This document shows positions 36,468 to 45,187 of a stretch of DNA of 49,244 bases, piece by piece (within the stretch, counting starts at the first letter, position 1; every line of letters begins with the position of its first letter). A program made the position numbers and the translations under genes. The notes under the pieces were generated by a model that did not search any database, was not told the origin of the DNA, and saw only the letters and a program-made list of their open reading frames with translations. Origin of the DNA: Leptolyngbya sp. PLA1 (lineage in GTDB: Bacteria; Planctomycetota; Phycisphaerae; Phycisphaerales; UBA1924); contig QWIH01000026.1 in assembly GCA_021405315.1 (NCBI GenBank), positions 1 to 49,244 of the forward strand, written 5' to 3'.

Positions 36468-37444
36468 CCCAGCCTCATCGCACGGGCCATCGCCCGACCC
36501 ATGTCCGCGGGGCTCATCGCGACCTCAACGCCGGCGGCCTGCAGAGCCCTGATCTTGCTGTCCGCGGTGTCGTCCGCGCCGCCGATGATCGCGCCCGCGT
36601 GGCCCATGCGCCGACCCGGGGGCGCTGTCCGTCCGGCGATGAACGCCGCCACCGGCTTCTTCACGTGCTTCCTGACGTACTCCGCCGCTTCGACCTCGTC
36701 GGTCCCGCCGATCTCGCCGATCATCAGGATGGCGTCGGTCCTCGGGTCCGCCTCGAAGAGCCGGATGCAGTCGATGTGATTCAGCCCCCGGACCGGATCC
36801 CCGCCGATGCCCACGCAGGTCGACTGCGCCAGGCCCAGGCTCGAAGTCTGCCACACCGCCTCGTACGTGAGCGTCCCCGAGCGGCTGACGATGCCCACGC
36901 TCTTGCCGACCTTGCTCGCGCTGATGTGCGTGTGGATGTATCCGGGCATGATGCCGATCTTGCAGCCCGCGTTCGTGTAGGGGTCCTGCCCGGAGGTGCC
37001 GCCGCCGGTCTTCGGGCCCGGCGTGATGACCCCTGGGCAGTTGGGGCCCACGAGCACCGCCCGGCAGCCCGGGTCGCTCATGGAGGTGGTCTTGTTGAAC
37101 TCATCCAGGAAGGCCCGAACACGGATCATGTCCTGCACCGGGATTCCCTCGGTGATGCAGCAGATGACGCGGATGCCCGCTTCCGCCGCCTCCAGCACCG
37201 CGTCCGCCGCGAACGCCGGGGGCACGAAGATCATGGTCGCGTCGGCGCCGGTGGCCTTCACCGCCGCGTGGACGGTGTCGAAGATGGGCAGCCCGTTCTC
37301 GTCCTTGGACCCGCCCTTGCCGGGCGTGACCCCCCCCACCATCTTCGTGCCATAGTGGAAGCACCCTCGGGTGTGGCTGGCGCCGAACGCGCCGGTGATG
37401 CCCTGGCACAGAACCCTGGTCGTTTCGCTGACGAGAATGGCCAT
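36464..37444 (-). CDS. sucD: Succinate-CoA ligase, ADP/GDP-forming, alpha subunit
   Basis: The alpha chain of the citric-acid-cycle enzyme that makes ATP or GTP from succinyl-CoA. The 326-residue protein has the CoA-binding Rossmann start [60 protein letters not shown], and the [15 protein letters not shown] ligase block. The phosphohistidine loop is [13 protein letters not shown] with His282. It is slightly longer than usual because of an insert near 152-168 ([16 protein letters not shown]). No sucC gene is adjacent. The gene lies 12 bp downstream of the two GT41-like genes on the same strand and ends in a CTAG shared with the convergent gene. Confidence 0.95.
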   Translation of the reverse strand: MAILVSETTRVLCQGITGAFGASHTRGCFHYGTKMVGGVTPGKGGSKDENGLPIFDTVHAAVKATGADATMIFVPPAFAADAVLEAAEAGIRVICCITEGIPVQDMIRVRAFLDEFNKTTSMSDPGCRAVLVGPNCPGVITPGPKTGGGTSGQDPYTNAGCKIGIMPGYIHTHISASKVGKSVGIVSRSGTLTYEAVWQTSSLGLAQSTCVGIGGDPVRGLNHIDCIRLFEADPRTDAILMIGEIGGTDEVEAAEYVRKHVKKPVAAFIAGRTAPPGRRMGHAGAIIGGADDTADSKIRALQAAGVEVAMSPADMGRAMARAMRLG

Positions 37445-37456
37445 AAGGACAGCAGG

Positions 37457-39226
37457 TTAGGCTTGGCCCGGGCCCTGCATCCCGCACCATGCCCTCCAGG
37501 CCGTGCGCAGGGCCTGCTCAAACCGGGCGACGAAGGCCCCCGCATCCGCAAGGGGAGACGCCGCAACACCCGCCCGCAGTTGTGCTCGCCGGCGGGCCAG
37601 CGCCGCCGGATCCGAAGCCAGCCCAGACGCGATCTTCACGTACGCATCCTCGTCGTTGGCAACCCACCCTTCGCACCCGGCCGCGCGGAGCAGGCTGACG
37701 CCCACTCTCGACACATGCACCTGCCCCGCCAGTGTCACCACCGGCACCCCCATCCACAGCGCTTCGCACGTCGTCGTCGTGCCGTGGTATGGAAAGGTGT
37801 CCAACGCGATGTCCACCCGGGCATACGTGCCCAGATGCTCCGCGGGCGTGCGCGTCGTGGGCAGCACCTCAAGCCTTGAAGGGTCGATGCCCGCCCCCGC
37901 CGCCGCGGCCCGCAGCCGATCCCGGACCGCGGGGAGGTCGAGCCCCACGCCCTTGAGCAGCAGCCGGGAACCCGGCACGGCGCTCAGCACGCGACTCCAC
38001 AAGGCCAGCACGCGCGGGCTGAGCTTGGCCGGGTTGTTGAACGAGCCGAAGGTCACACCACCTCCCGCCGCAGCCGGCAGGGGCGCCACCTCGGGGGCTT
38101 CCGAGGGGGGCCGGAAGCACAGAAAGCACGGGTCAAGCCTCAGCAGTCTCTCCGTGTGCCACTCCTCGCTGCCCGGCGGGTCGGTCAGACCGTCGACCAG
38201 TCGCCAACCCACGCCCGCCATCCCGGTGGTCGCCGGGTACCCGAGGTAGGACACGCCCACCGGCGCCGGATGAAACGCCATCACCGCGACGCGGCTGTCC
38301 ACCGTGTGCCCGCCCAGATCCACCGCGATATCGATGCCGTCGGCCCGCATCTGAGCCGCCACCGCCGCATCTCCTTGTGCATCTACCTCGCGCCACGCCG
38401 CAACCAGCCCCCGCAGCCGCGCCGTCGTCGCGTCCCTCTTGCGGCTGGCGTCGTACACGTGCAGCCTCACCCCCGCCGGCGTCTGCTCCAGCAAGGGCGA
38501 CATGAAGTGCGCGACGGGGTGGTCGAACCAGTCCGCGCTGAGAAGCCCCACCTTCAGGATCTTCGCGGGGTCCTTCGCGTTCGGAAACGCGGGCCTTGGC
38601 CCCGCCGCACGGGCGAACAGCGAGCCGAGCGCCCGGGCGTGCTCCAGCCTCTCCGCAGGGGGGCCATCCTCGTAGTTCAGCGAGCTCACGAGCTGGGTGC
38701 GGAGGAGCACATCGTTCGGGAACGCCTCGACCCCCGCCCGCAACAGCGTCATCGCCTCCGCCGTGCGGTGCGCCCGCACGAGCGCCGCGGCGTGCTGCCT
38801 GAGGTACACGACCGAGGCCGGGTCGATCTCGCGGGCCCTGGCGAATGCCCCCGCCGCCTCATCGTACTTCTTCTGGTTCAGGAGCGCCCCGCCCAGCCCG
38901 TTGTGCAGGCTGGGAAGGCGATCGTCCGCGCCGATGCCCGCACGAAACACCCGCTCCGCCTCTTCGAGCCTGCCGAGCACGACGAGCACGGTCCCGTGCG
39001 CATCGCACGCCGCGGGTGAGGGCGAGAGTTCCATGGCCTTCGCGGTGAAATACGCCGCCTGCTCGGGCTTTCCGGTGTTGAGGAGCGCGAGCCCGAGAAG
39101 CCTGGAGGCGTCCGCGTCAGATGGCGCCTTGCGCACCCGCGCCCGCAAACCCGGCTCCGCCTGCGCCGACTTGCCCTGAGAGATCAGGTCCGCCGCACGC
39201 AGCACGCTCGGGTCCGGCATCGCCAT
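37457..39226 (-). CDS. TPR-containing GT41 (O-GlcNAc-transferase/SPINDLY-like) transferase, copy B
   Basis: The first of the 589 residues start MAMPDPSVLRAADLISQ. About 200 residues of TPR repeats follow (e.g. HNGLGGALLNQKKYDEAAGA), then the two-lobed GT-B catalytic part of the OGT family: KVGLLSADWFDHPVAHFMSP, DIAVDLGGHTVDSRVAVMAF, ATTGMAGVGWRLVDGLTDPP, GSFNNPAKLSPRVLALWSRV and the donor-site ALDTFPYHGTTTTCEALWMG. In eukaryotic and bacterial relatives these enzymes glycosylate protein Ser/Thr. The start at 39226 is inside the upstream paralogue's reading frame, overlapping by 110 bases. sucD follows 12 bp downstream. The acceptor is unknown; cytoplasmic action is expected as there is no signal peptide. 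Confidence 0.88.
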   Translation of the reverse strand: MAMPDPSVLRAADLISQGKSAQAEPGLRARVRKAPSDADASRLLGLALLNTGKPEQAAYFTAKAMELSPSPAACDAHGTVLVVLGRLEEAERVFRAGIGADDRLPSLHNGLGGALLNQKKYDEAAGAFARAREIDPASVVYLRQHAAALVRAHRTAEAMTLLRAGVEAFPNDVLLRTQLVSSLNYEDGPPAERLEHARALGSLFARAAGPRPAFPNAKDPAKILKVGLLSADWFDHPVAHFMSPLLEQTPAGVRLHVYDASRKRDATTARLRGLVAAWREVDAQGDAAVAAQMRADGIDIAVDLGGHTVDSRVAVMAFHPAPVGVSYLGYPATTGMAGVGWRLVDGLTDPPGSEEWHTERLLRLDPCFLCFRPPSEAPEVAPLPAAAGGGVTFGSFNNPAKLSPRVLALWSRVLSAVPGSRLLLKGVGLDLPAVRDRLRAAAAGAGIDPSRLEVLPTTRTPAEHLGTYARVDIALDTFPYHGTTTTCEALWMGVPVVTLAGQVHVSRVGVSLLRAAGCEGWVANDEDAYVKIASGLASDPAALARRRAQLRAGVAASPLADAGAFVARFEQALRTAWRAWCGMQGPGQA

Positions 39227-41009
39227 GGCTCGGCGAATGTACGCCGCTCGCGCGGCACCAGCGCGCCCACTCCCCCCGCACCGCCGCCGCCCACCCCCGC
39301 GCAAACCCCGCCGCGTCACACAGGCCCGACGCCCGCACCCGCTCCCGCAACCCGGAACGCAGCGCCCGCAGCCCTTCGAGATCCGCCGCCAACCCCGCGG
39401 CGATCCGCGCGTACTCCTCCGCGTTCCCCGTTGCCCACTCGGGGCAGCCCGCCGCCTGCAGCACGCTCGCGCTCACCCTCGACGCGTGCGAGCGCCCGGT
39501 GAGCGTCACCACGGGAACCCCCATCCAGAGGGCCTCGCAGGTCGTCGTGGTGCCCGAGTACGGATGCGTGTCGAGCGCGACGTCCACCTCCGCGTACGCG
39601 CGCAGGTGCTCGAGGTGCGCGCCGCGATACCCCAGGATTTCCACACGCGACGGGTCGATCCCCGCCTGGGACAGCCGCCGCTCCACCACGCCCCGGCTCG
39701 TAGGCTCGTCCAGCCCCTTGCCCTTGAGCGCGAGTCTGGCCCCGGGCACCGCTCGCAACACGCCGGCCCACAGCGCAAGCGTGGCCCCCGAAGTCTTCGT
39801 CGCGTTGTTGAACGAGCCGAACGTCACGACGCCGCGCGCCAGCGCGGGTGGTGGCGCGACAGGTCCACCCTCGTCCGGCCCGCAGCCCGTTGGGTCGAAG
39901 CACACCAGGCACCCGTCGAGCCTCACCAGCCTCTCCGTCGCGAATGCCTCCGCCCCCAGCGGGTCCGTCACCCAGTCCACGAGTCGCACGTCCACACCCG
40001 GCAGGCCCGTCGTATTCGCGTAACCCAGGTACGTGAGCTGCACCGGGGCCGGACGGCTGGCGAGCACCGCCAGGCGCGTGCCGCCCGTGTGGCCCGCCAG
40101 ATCCACGAGCACGTCCACGCCGTCACGCCGGATCAGGTCCGCCAGCGCCGTATCGTCCAGCCCGGAGACATCACGCCACGCGTCCACCGCGGCACGCACC
40201 AGGTCGGTCGTCCCGTCGCCCCGCACCGACGACGAATACGCCACGAACTCCAGTTCGTGATTCCTGGCGTGTCGCAGCAGGGGCAGGATGAACCGCGCCA
40301 CCGGGTGCTCGCGGAAGTCCGGCGACAACAGGCCGATGCGCAGCCTCTTCCCCGGGGCGCGCGCGTTCGTGTGGGGCCGCCCCGTCGACGCACGCTCCGC
40401 GATCATCGCTCCCAGCTCCCGATGTCGACGGCACACCTCTCCGGGGTCGATCCCGCCCGCGGCGTTCAACGCATGGCACAGGTTTGCCCGGGTGCGCAGG
40501 TCGTTCGGGTCGGTCGCGACGGCCCGGGCGAACCACTCCACCGCCTCCTCCGCGTAGCCCAACCCCGCGAGGCACGAGGCAAAGACGGATACCGGCTCCG
40601 CCACCTGCGGGGCACGCTGCATCGCGTGCATCGCCTGCTCCATCGCCGGAACAAACAGCCCGCCCTGATGGAGCATCTTCGCAAGCACCACTCTGGCGCG
40701 AGCATCATGCGGAAATGCCCCCACCGCCCCTCGGAGCTGCGCCAGCCCATCGTCCCAATGCCCGCAGTCGAACAACGCGCAGCCGTACTCCACCAACGCG
40801 TCCACCTGGGGCGGGCGATAGTCCGCGGCTTGCTTCAGCCACTCCAGAGCCTCCGGCGCCCGGCCGAGCCTCACGAGCGAGAGCCCGAGCAGGTACGCCA
40901 CCGCCGCATCACCCTTCCCGCGGCGCATGGTGGGCAGGAGCATCTCCACCGCGTCCGCATGCCGGCCCTCGGTCACGCGGTCCGCCGCCGTCTGGATGAG
41001 CGTCTTCAC
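39117..41009 (-). CDS. TPR-containing GT41 (O-GlcNAc-transferase/SPINDLY-like) transferase, copy A
   Basis: 630 residues with the same layout as copy B: TPR units in the first ~220 residues (e.g. YLLGLSLVRLGRAPEALEWL), then RIGLLSPDFREHPVARFILP, DVLVDLAGHTGGTRLAVLAS, LGYANTTGLPGVDVRLVDWV, GSFNNATKTSGATLALWAGV and LDTHPYSGTTTTCEALWMGV. The frame is open to 41105. The GTG at 41009 is chosen because it aligns with the start of copy B and leaves 89 bp to the divergent mgtC-like gene; an ATG at 41048 is the alternative. The C terminus runs ~35 residues past where copy B ends, through a Gly/Ala-rich tail that overlaps the start of copy B. The pair arose by tandem duplication. Confidence 0.87.
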   Translation of the reverse strand: MKTLIQTAADRVTEGRHADAVEMLLPTMRRGKGDAAVAYLLGLSLVRLGRAPEALEWLKQAADYRPPQVDALVEYGCALFDCGHWDDGLAQLRGAVGAFPHDARARVVLAKMLHQGGLFVPAMEQAMHAMQRAPQVAEPVSVFASCLAGLGYAEEAVEWFARAVATDPNDLRTRANLCHALNAAGGIDPGEVCRRHRELGAMIAERASTGRPHTNARAPGKRLRIGLLSPDFREHPVARFILPLLRHARNHELEFVAYSSSVRGDGTTDLVRAAVDAWRDVSGLDDTALADLIRRDGVDVLVDLAGHTGGTRLAVLASRPAPVQLTYLGYANTTGLPGVDVRLVDWVTDPLGAEAFATERLVRLDGCLVCFDPTGCGPDEGGPVAPPPALARGVVTFGSFNNATKTSGATLALWAGVLRAVPGARLALKGKGLDEPTSRGVVERRLSQAGIDPSRVEILGYRGAHLEHLRAYAEVDVALDTHPYSGTTTTCEALWMGVPVVTLTGRSHASRVSASVLQAAGCPEWATGNAEEYARIAAGLAADLEGLRALRSGLRERVRASGLCDAAGFARGWAAAVRGEWARWCRASGVHSPSHGDAGPERAACGGPDLSGQVGAGGAGFAGAGAQGAI

Positions 41010-41098
41010 CCCGCCACTATCGGCCTCAACGCCAAGCCCCCACCGCATTTCCGTGGTCGGCCGCTTGACACCACGGCCCCGCTGTGTTCCCATGAGGC

Positions 41099-41632
41099 AT
41101 GGCACCCCTGACCGCGACCGAGATCGCCACCCGCCTCGCCGCCGCCCTGGTGGCCGGGGCCCTCGTCGGCCTGGAACGCGAACGCAAGCACCGCCCGGCC
41201 GGATTCCGCACCATGATCCTCATTTCGCTGGGGTCCTGCGGCTTCGTCGTCGCGGGCCTGGCCGCACTCTCGTCCTTCCCCGATTCCGGTCAGGCCGAGG
41301 TCAGCCGAATTCTCCAGGGGCTCATGAGCGGCGTGGGCTTCCTCGGCGCGGGCGCCGTCATCCAGAACAAGAAGGCCGTCCGGGGACTCACCACCGCCGC
41401 CGCCGTCTGGGTCACCGCCGCCCTTGGGGCCATGTGCGGCATCGGGCAGTTCATCACCGCCGGCATGCTGGCGGCCTTCACCCTCTTCACTTTGCTGGTC
41501 CTCGAACGCTTCGAAGAGCGATACTTCCCCGAGCCGGACTTCGATTCCAATGACCAGCGCGACGCCCATTCCGAACTCAAGGGGGAGATCGCCCGCCAAT
41601 CGGCCGAACGCAAGAGCCCGCCCAACACCTGA
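41099..41632 (+). CDS. MgtC/SapB-family membrane protein
   Basis: 177 residues with four or five membrane helices. It has the MgtC family signature near the N terminus, LVAGALVGLERERKHRPAGF then RTMILISLGS, and the later GLMSGVGFLGAGAVIQNKK and RGLTTAAAVWVTAALGAMCG. Family members are inner-membrane proteins linked to magnesium starvation, acid tolerance or F-ATPase modulation in pathogens; most bacterial homologues are uncharacterised. The tail (from ~140) is charged and probably cytoplasmic. It starts next to the divergent GT41 gene and precedes the GNAT gene by five bases. Confidence 0.9.
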   Translation: MAPLTATEIATRLAAALVAGALVGLERERKHRPAGFRTMILISLGSCGFVVAGLAALSSFPDSGQAEVSRILQGLMSGVGFLGAGAVIQNKKAVRGLTTAAAVWVTAALGAMCGIGQFITAGMLAAFTLFTLLVLERFEERYFPEPDFDSNDQRDAHSELKGEIARQSAERKSPPNT

Positions 41633-41637
41633 CCCAC

Positions 41638-42195
41638 GTGGCAACCCTCGAACCAACCCGACACACGCTGAGCGACGGCCAGGGAGCGTTCACCATCCGC
41701 GCCGCCACGCCCGACGACGCCCCGGCCATGCTCGACGCAGCGCGCGACGCCTTCCGCACGAGCCCGTTCCTGCTCACCAGCCCGGACGAGTTCACCATGA
41801 CAGAGTCCGAAGAGCGCGAGTTCGTGGCGGGCATCCTCGCCCATCCGCGCCAGCTCATGCTCATCGCCGAAGAGGCCGGGCGCGTGCTCGGGATGCTCGA
41901 CATGCGCCAGATCAGCATCCGGCGAAAGGCCCGCCATCGGGTGCTCCTGGGCATGAGCGTGCGCGAGGCCTTCAGGGGCCGGGGTGTCGGCACGGCCCTC
42001 ATGTCCCGCGGCGTCCACTGGGCGCGGGCGCACCCGGACCTCTCGCTCATCACGCTGGAGGTCTACGCCGCGAACACCCGCGCCATCACGCTCTACAAGC
42101 GATTCGGCTTCCTGCCCAAAGGCACGCTACCGGGAGGCCTCGTGCACGACGATGGCTCGGCGTGGGACCAGGTCGAGATGTACCTCCGCGTCTAG
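41638..42195 (+). CDS. GNAT-family N-acetyltransferase
   Basis: 185 residues with a GCN5-related acetyltransferase fold: the N-terminal FTIRAATPDDAPAMLDAARD, the acetyl-CoA pyrophosphate loop EAFRGRGVGTALMSRGVHWA and motif B LEVYAANTRAITLYKRFGFL. The closing GLVHDDGSAWDQVEMYLRV is typical of RimI/RimL-like small-molecule or protein acetyltransferases. The start is the GTG at 41638, five bases after the mgtC-like stop, so the two are likely co-transcribed. The substrate cannot be inferred. Its TAG stop shares CTAG with the convergent DinB-like gene. Confidence 0.88.
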   Translation: MATLEPTRHTLSDGQGAFTIRAATPDDAPAMLDAARDAFRTSPFLLTSPDEFTMTESEEREFVAGILAHPRQLMLIAEEAGRVLGMLDMRQISIRRKARHRVLLGMSVREAFRGRGVGTALMSRGVHWARAHPDLSLITLEVYAANTRAITLYKRFGFLPKGTLPGGLVHDDGSAWDQVEMYLRV

Positions 42196-42722
42196 CGGCT
42201 GTGCCCGGCCCGGTCGAAGGTGTTGAGATACGCCCTCCACGGGCCCACCTCGTCCCTCATGCTCCAGGCCAGCGCGAGGCACGCCTGCCGGATGTGGTGC
42301 AGGTCGTGCGCGGCGCACGTTGTGAGGAGTTGCCCCAGCGTCACCTCACCCAGGGCCGGGTGCAGCCCGCGACGGCCCAGGTCCGCGTCCGTCAGCCCCA
42401 TCGCCGTCAGCGCCCCCAGCGACCCCGCCCGCAGCGATTCGAACTCATCAAGCAGGTCCGCCAGGCTCCGCCCGCTCTCGGGCCTGATCGTCGCATCGTG
42501 CGGGAACGGATCAAACGCGCGCGACGTGCCGTGCGCCAGGATGATCCGCGCCCGCGGGATCCAGTCAAGCTGCTCGCCGATGATCAGGTGCCCCACAACC
42601 TCGTACGCGCTCCACGTGCCCGGGCCGTAGTTGCCCCGCACCGCGTCGTCCGGCAGCCCCTCCAGCAGGGCCCGCATCACGCCCGGTGTCCTCTCCAACG
42701 TCGGCAGGATTCTCGCAAGCAC
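42192..42722 (-). CDS. DinB-superfamily protein
   Basis: 176 residues of a four-helix-bundle DinB/YfiT-like protein. The metal-binding His triad is His45 (in GHLIIGEQLDW) with His139 and His143 (in CAAHDLHHIRQA). The N-terminal pattern TWSAYEVVGHLIIGEQ is typical of the family, which includes thiol-dependent metalloenzymes (bacillithiol or mycothiol transferases) and many unknowns. It starts at a GTG ten bases after purB, so the two are likely one transcript, but no link in function is evident. Confidence 0.8.
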   Translation of the reverse strand: MLARILPTLERTPGVMRALLEGLPDDAVRGNYGPGTWSAYEVVGHLIIGEQLDWIPRARIILAHGTSRAFDPFPHDATIRPESGRSLADLLDEFESLRAGSLGALTAMGLTDADLGRRGLHPALGEVTLGQLLTTCAAHDLHHIRQACLALAWSMRDEVGPWRAYLNTFDRAGHSR

Positions 42723-42732
42723 ACGCCCCTCC

Positions 42733-44232
42733 TCAGACCCTTGGCCCGCTCTCGTCCAGCCCCGCGATCGCCTCGCCGTATTGCGCCCTCAATGGCTCGA
42801 CCACGTCCCGGATGAACCGCTCGGTCTGCTCCACGCTCCGCCCGACGTACTTCATCGGGTCCATCACCCCATCCCAATCCAGTTCGGCCGAAAGCGGCCC
42901 GCCCCGAGCCCCGGACCAGAAGTGCTTGTCTGCCTTCAGCCGATCGAGCAGGTCGTTCTCCAGCCCCTCCTGCTTCACGCGCAGCCCCGCGGCCTGGGCG
43001 TGGACGCGGATCAGCTCGTGGTAGTGCTGCCGGTCCCCGCCCAGCTTCACGCACGCCATCAGGATGTTCTCCGTGGCCATGAACGGCAACTCGGCCATGA
43101 GGTTCTTGCGCACCATCGCCTCGTGGACAATGAGGCCGCTCGCCACGTTGTGCATGAGATCCAGCGCGCCGTCGAGCGCGAGAAACGCCTCCGGGAGCGA
43201 CAGCCGCCGGTTCGACGAGTCGTCCAGCGTCCGCTCCAGCCACTGCGTGGCGGCGGTGTCGTACGCGTTGCCGACCAGGTTCATCACGAACCGCGTGAGG
43301 CCGCAGATCCGCTCGCACCGCATCGGGTTGCGCTTGTAGGGCATCGCGCTGCTGCCGATCTGCTTCGTCTCGAACGGTTCGTCGAGTTCCTTGCGGTTCG
43401 AGAGCAGGCGGATGTCGGTAGCGACCCGATGCAGAACGGCAGCCGTGGCCGCGAGGTCCGCGAGCACGAAGCAGTCATGAACCCGGGGATACGTCTGCGT
43501 CGTGAGCGCAAAGATGTCGTCATCCGCAACGCCAAAGCCCCGCCCCCGAAGCACCCCCTCGAACCGATCGACCGTCCCCCCTTCACCCCCGAACAGCGTG
43601 AGGTACGACGCCTGGGTGCCTGTGGCGCCCCGGAACCCCTTCGCCCGCGACGAGAACCCCTCGGAGTCGATCCGACGATGGCACAACTCCAGCTCGCTCG
43701 CCCACTGCGCCGCCCGACGCCCCACCGTTATGGGCTGCGCCGGCTGATAGTGCGTGAACGCCAGCGCCGGGAGAGCCTTCGTCCTCTCGGCGAAGTCCGA
43801 GAGCGACAGTATCACCCGGAGCGTCTTGGATGCCACAAGCGCACACGCGTGCCGCATGATCGCCAAGTCCGCGTTGCACACCACATCCTGGCTCGTCATC
43901 CCCAGGTGGATGATCCCCTTCGCCCTCGGGCAACTGTCCCCGAGCGCGTGCACGTGCGCCATCACGTCGTGCCGCAGCTCGCGCTCGTATTTCTCCGCGG
44001 CTTTCATCTCCCCGTCCGTGATCCCGCCCGGGCGGCTGACCACCGCCCGTAGTTCCTCCACCTGCTCCTTCGTAACAGGCAGGCCCAGTTCGTGCTGCGC
44101 CTCCGCCACCGCCAGCCAGATCCGCCGCCACGTGTTGAACTTCTGCCGGGGCGACCACAGCCGAAGCATCTCCTCGCTTGCGTTGCGGCTGGCCAGGGGC
44201 GATGAGTATCGGTCGTACGGGGACTCGCTCAT
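42733..44232 (-). CDS. purB: Adenylosuccinate lyase, animal-like type
   Basis: PurB catalyses two fumarate-releasing steps in purine synthesis (SAICAR to AICAR, adenylosuccinate to AMP). The 499-residue product has RHDVMAHVHALGD, GIIHLGMTSQDV, LAFTHYQPAQPITVG (His161, general acid), the loop QIGSSAMPYKRNPMRCERIC (291-310, catalytic Ser294/295) and LDDSSNRRLSLPEAF. The arrangement, and phrases such as AELPFMATENILMACVKLGG, closely recall vertebrate ADSL as I remember it, rather than the shorter Bacillus type. The frame is open to 44385; the ATG at 44232 gives the family N terminus (YDRYSSPLASRNASEEM). DinB-like follows ten bases later. Confidence 0.95.
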   Translation of the reverse strand: MSESPYDRYSSPLASRNASEEMLRLWSPRQKFNTWRRIWLAVAEAQHELGLPVTKEQVEELRAVVSRPGGITDGEMKAAEKYERELRHDVMAHVHALGDSCPRAKGIIHLGMTSQDVVCNADLAIMRHACALVASKTLRVILSLSDFAERTKALPALAFTHYQPAQPITVGRRAAQWASELELCHRRIDSEGFSSRAKGFRGATGTQASYLTLFGGEGGTVDRFEGVLRGRGFGVADDDIFALTTQTYPRVHDCFVLADLAATAAVLHRVATDIRLLSNRKELDEPFETKQIGSSAMPYKRNPMRCERICGLTRFVMNLVGNAYDTAATQWLERTLDDSSNRRLSLPEAFLALDGALDLMHNVASGLIVHEAMVRKNLMAELPFMATENILMACVKLGGDRQHYHELIRVHAQAAGLRVKQEGLENDLLDRLKADKHFWSGARGGPLSAELDWDGVMDPMKYVGRSVEQTERFIRDVVEPLRAQYGEAIAGLDESGPRV

Positions 44233-44688
44233 GCCCCATCCTATGAACCGCGCGGCCTGATACCTGCAACCGCGCCGACGCCCCTGCGTACAGCCCCGGG
44301 TTCGCACCCATCCCACAGCGGTCACCCGCTCGAAAGTCCTTCGATCACTCACGTTCAGCCTCAGCCCGCCGCAAGCCCCCTTCACGCCTCACACGCTTCG
44401 CTCCAGCCCCGCTCCCACCCAGCCACCCCTGCACGATTGACATCGCGCACAGCGCCCCGAGGCCATGCCGGCCCCGCGGCGTGTTTATCGGAACGCACGC
44501 ACGGCGCCCGCCACGGTCTGTTCACGCGCCCGGGGCACGCCGCTGCAGCCATCCGCCCCGGCGCCCCCTCCGCGCCGGGGTGATTCCCAGGCCGGCGCCG
44601 CTCGCGCCCGGAAGACCGAGCCCGCACCGTCGAGCATGGGAGGGGAGAGGGTTCCCGGGGTCATTGGCCCCGGGTTCCCATTCGCGCG
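44233..44688. other. 456-bp intergenic stretch without a convincing gene
   Basis: Short frames cross this segment but none has codon use or residues that look like a protein; the longest are Arg/Ala/Pro-rich. It lies upstream of purB and must hold that promoter. A GC-rich hairpin at 44649-44679 lies near the end of the small lipoprotein gene. The base composition is GC-rich like the rest. No tRNA, riboswitch or repeat was recognised. Confidence 0.6.
44649..44679 (-). terminator. GC-rich hairpin after the lipoprotein gene, possible terminator
   Basis: CCCGGGG at 44654-44660 pairs with CCCCGGG at 44668-44674 around a 7-base loop (TCATTGG), extended by an outer GGG/CCC pair at 44649-44651 and 44677-44679. 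It lies just past the end of the minus-strand lipoprotein gene (44689). There is no run of T on the minus strand after it, so it may be a weak or Rho-assisted terminator or simply a structured site. Confidence 0.35.
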
Positions 44689-45162
44689 TCAGTCCGCCCA
44701 CGCCAGCGCCCGCAGCCTTCTCGTGAGTGCGAGGGCTTCAGGCGTCACCGGCTGAAAGCGCACCGTTCGCCTCACCCGCGCGCCCGAAGCAGAGACAATC
44801 ACCCCGCCCGTGTCGCCCTCGCGCGAGGGTGCGTCCGACACGCCGGGCACGGGCGCACTCGCCCACACGCCGGTCGCGTCCGTCAGCGTCCACACCTCGT
44901 CCACTTCTCGCCGCGAGAGCGTGCGGATCAGAGGTGGCGACGGGCTCTTGGCGGTGCGGTCGCCCCGGGCGCCGAACATCTCGCCCCCCGGCATCACGAT
45001 CAGCCAGACGGGGTCCAGGCCGGTCGCGTCCTGTCTGACCTCAACCGAGACCGAGAAATCCGCCGGCGCGTGCCCGGGCTGCGCCGCCGGCCCCGCACAC
45101 CCCGCGAGCGTGCCCGCGGCCAGGGCCAGCATCCACCGAACGCCTGTCGCACCGTGCCTCAT
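44689..45162 (-). CDS. Small lipoprotein of unknown function
   Basis: 157 residues with a lipoprotein signal peptide MRHGATGVRWMLALAAG and lipobox Cys22 (LAGC). The mature part is beta-rich and polar, with VSVEVRQDATGLDPVWLIVM, MFGARGDRTAKSPSPP and a C-terminal helix ALALTRRLRALAWAD. I recognise no family. The frame extends to 45219, but the ATG at 45162 begins the signal peptide and avoids overlapping the upstream GH95-like gene, which ends 25 bases earlier. It is probably co-transcribed with that gene. Confidence 0.7.
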   Translation of the reverse strand: MRHGATGVRWMLALAAGTLAGCAGPAAQPGHAPADFSVSVEVRQDATGLDPVWLIVMPGGEMFGARGDRTAKSPSPPLIRTLSRREVDEVWTLTDATGVWASAPVPGVSDAPSREGDTGGVIVSASGARVRRTVRFQPVTPEALALTRRLRALAWAD

Positions 45163-45187
45163 GCCCCGAGTGTACCAGCCAGCTCGC

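Noticed and set aside
44382..44627. 81-residue minus-strand frame in the gap upstream of purB
   Set aside because: No ribosome binding site, no conserved pattern and composition expected by chance at this GC content.
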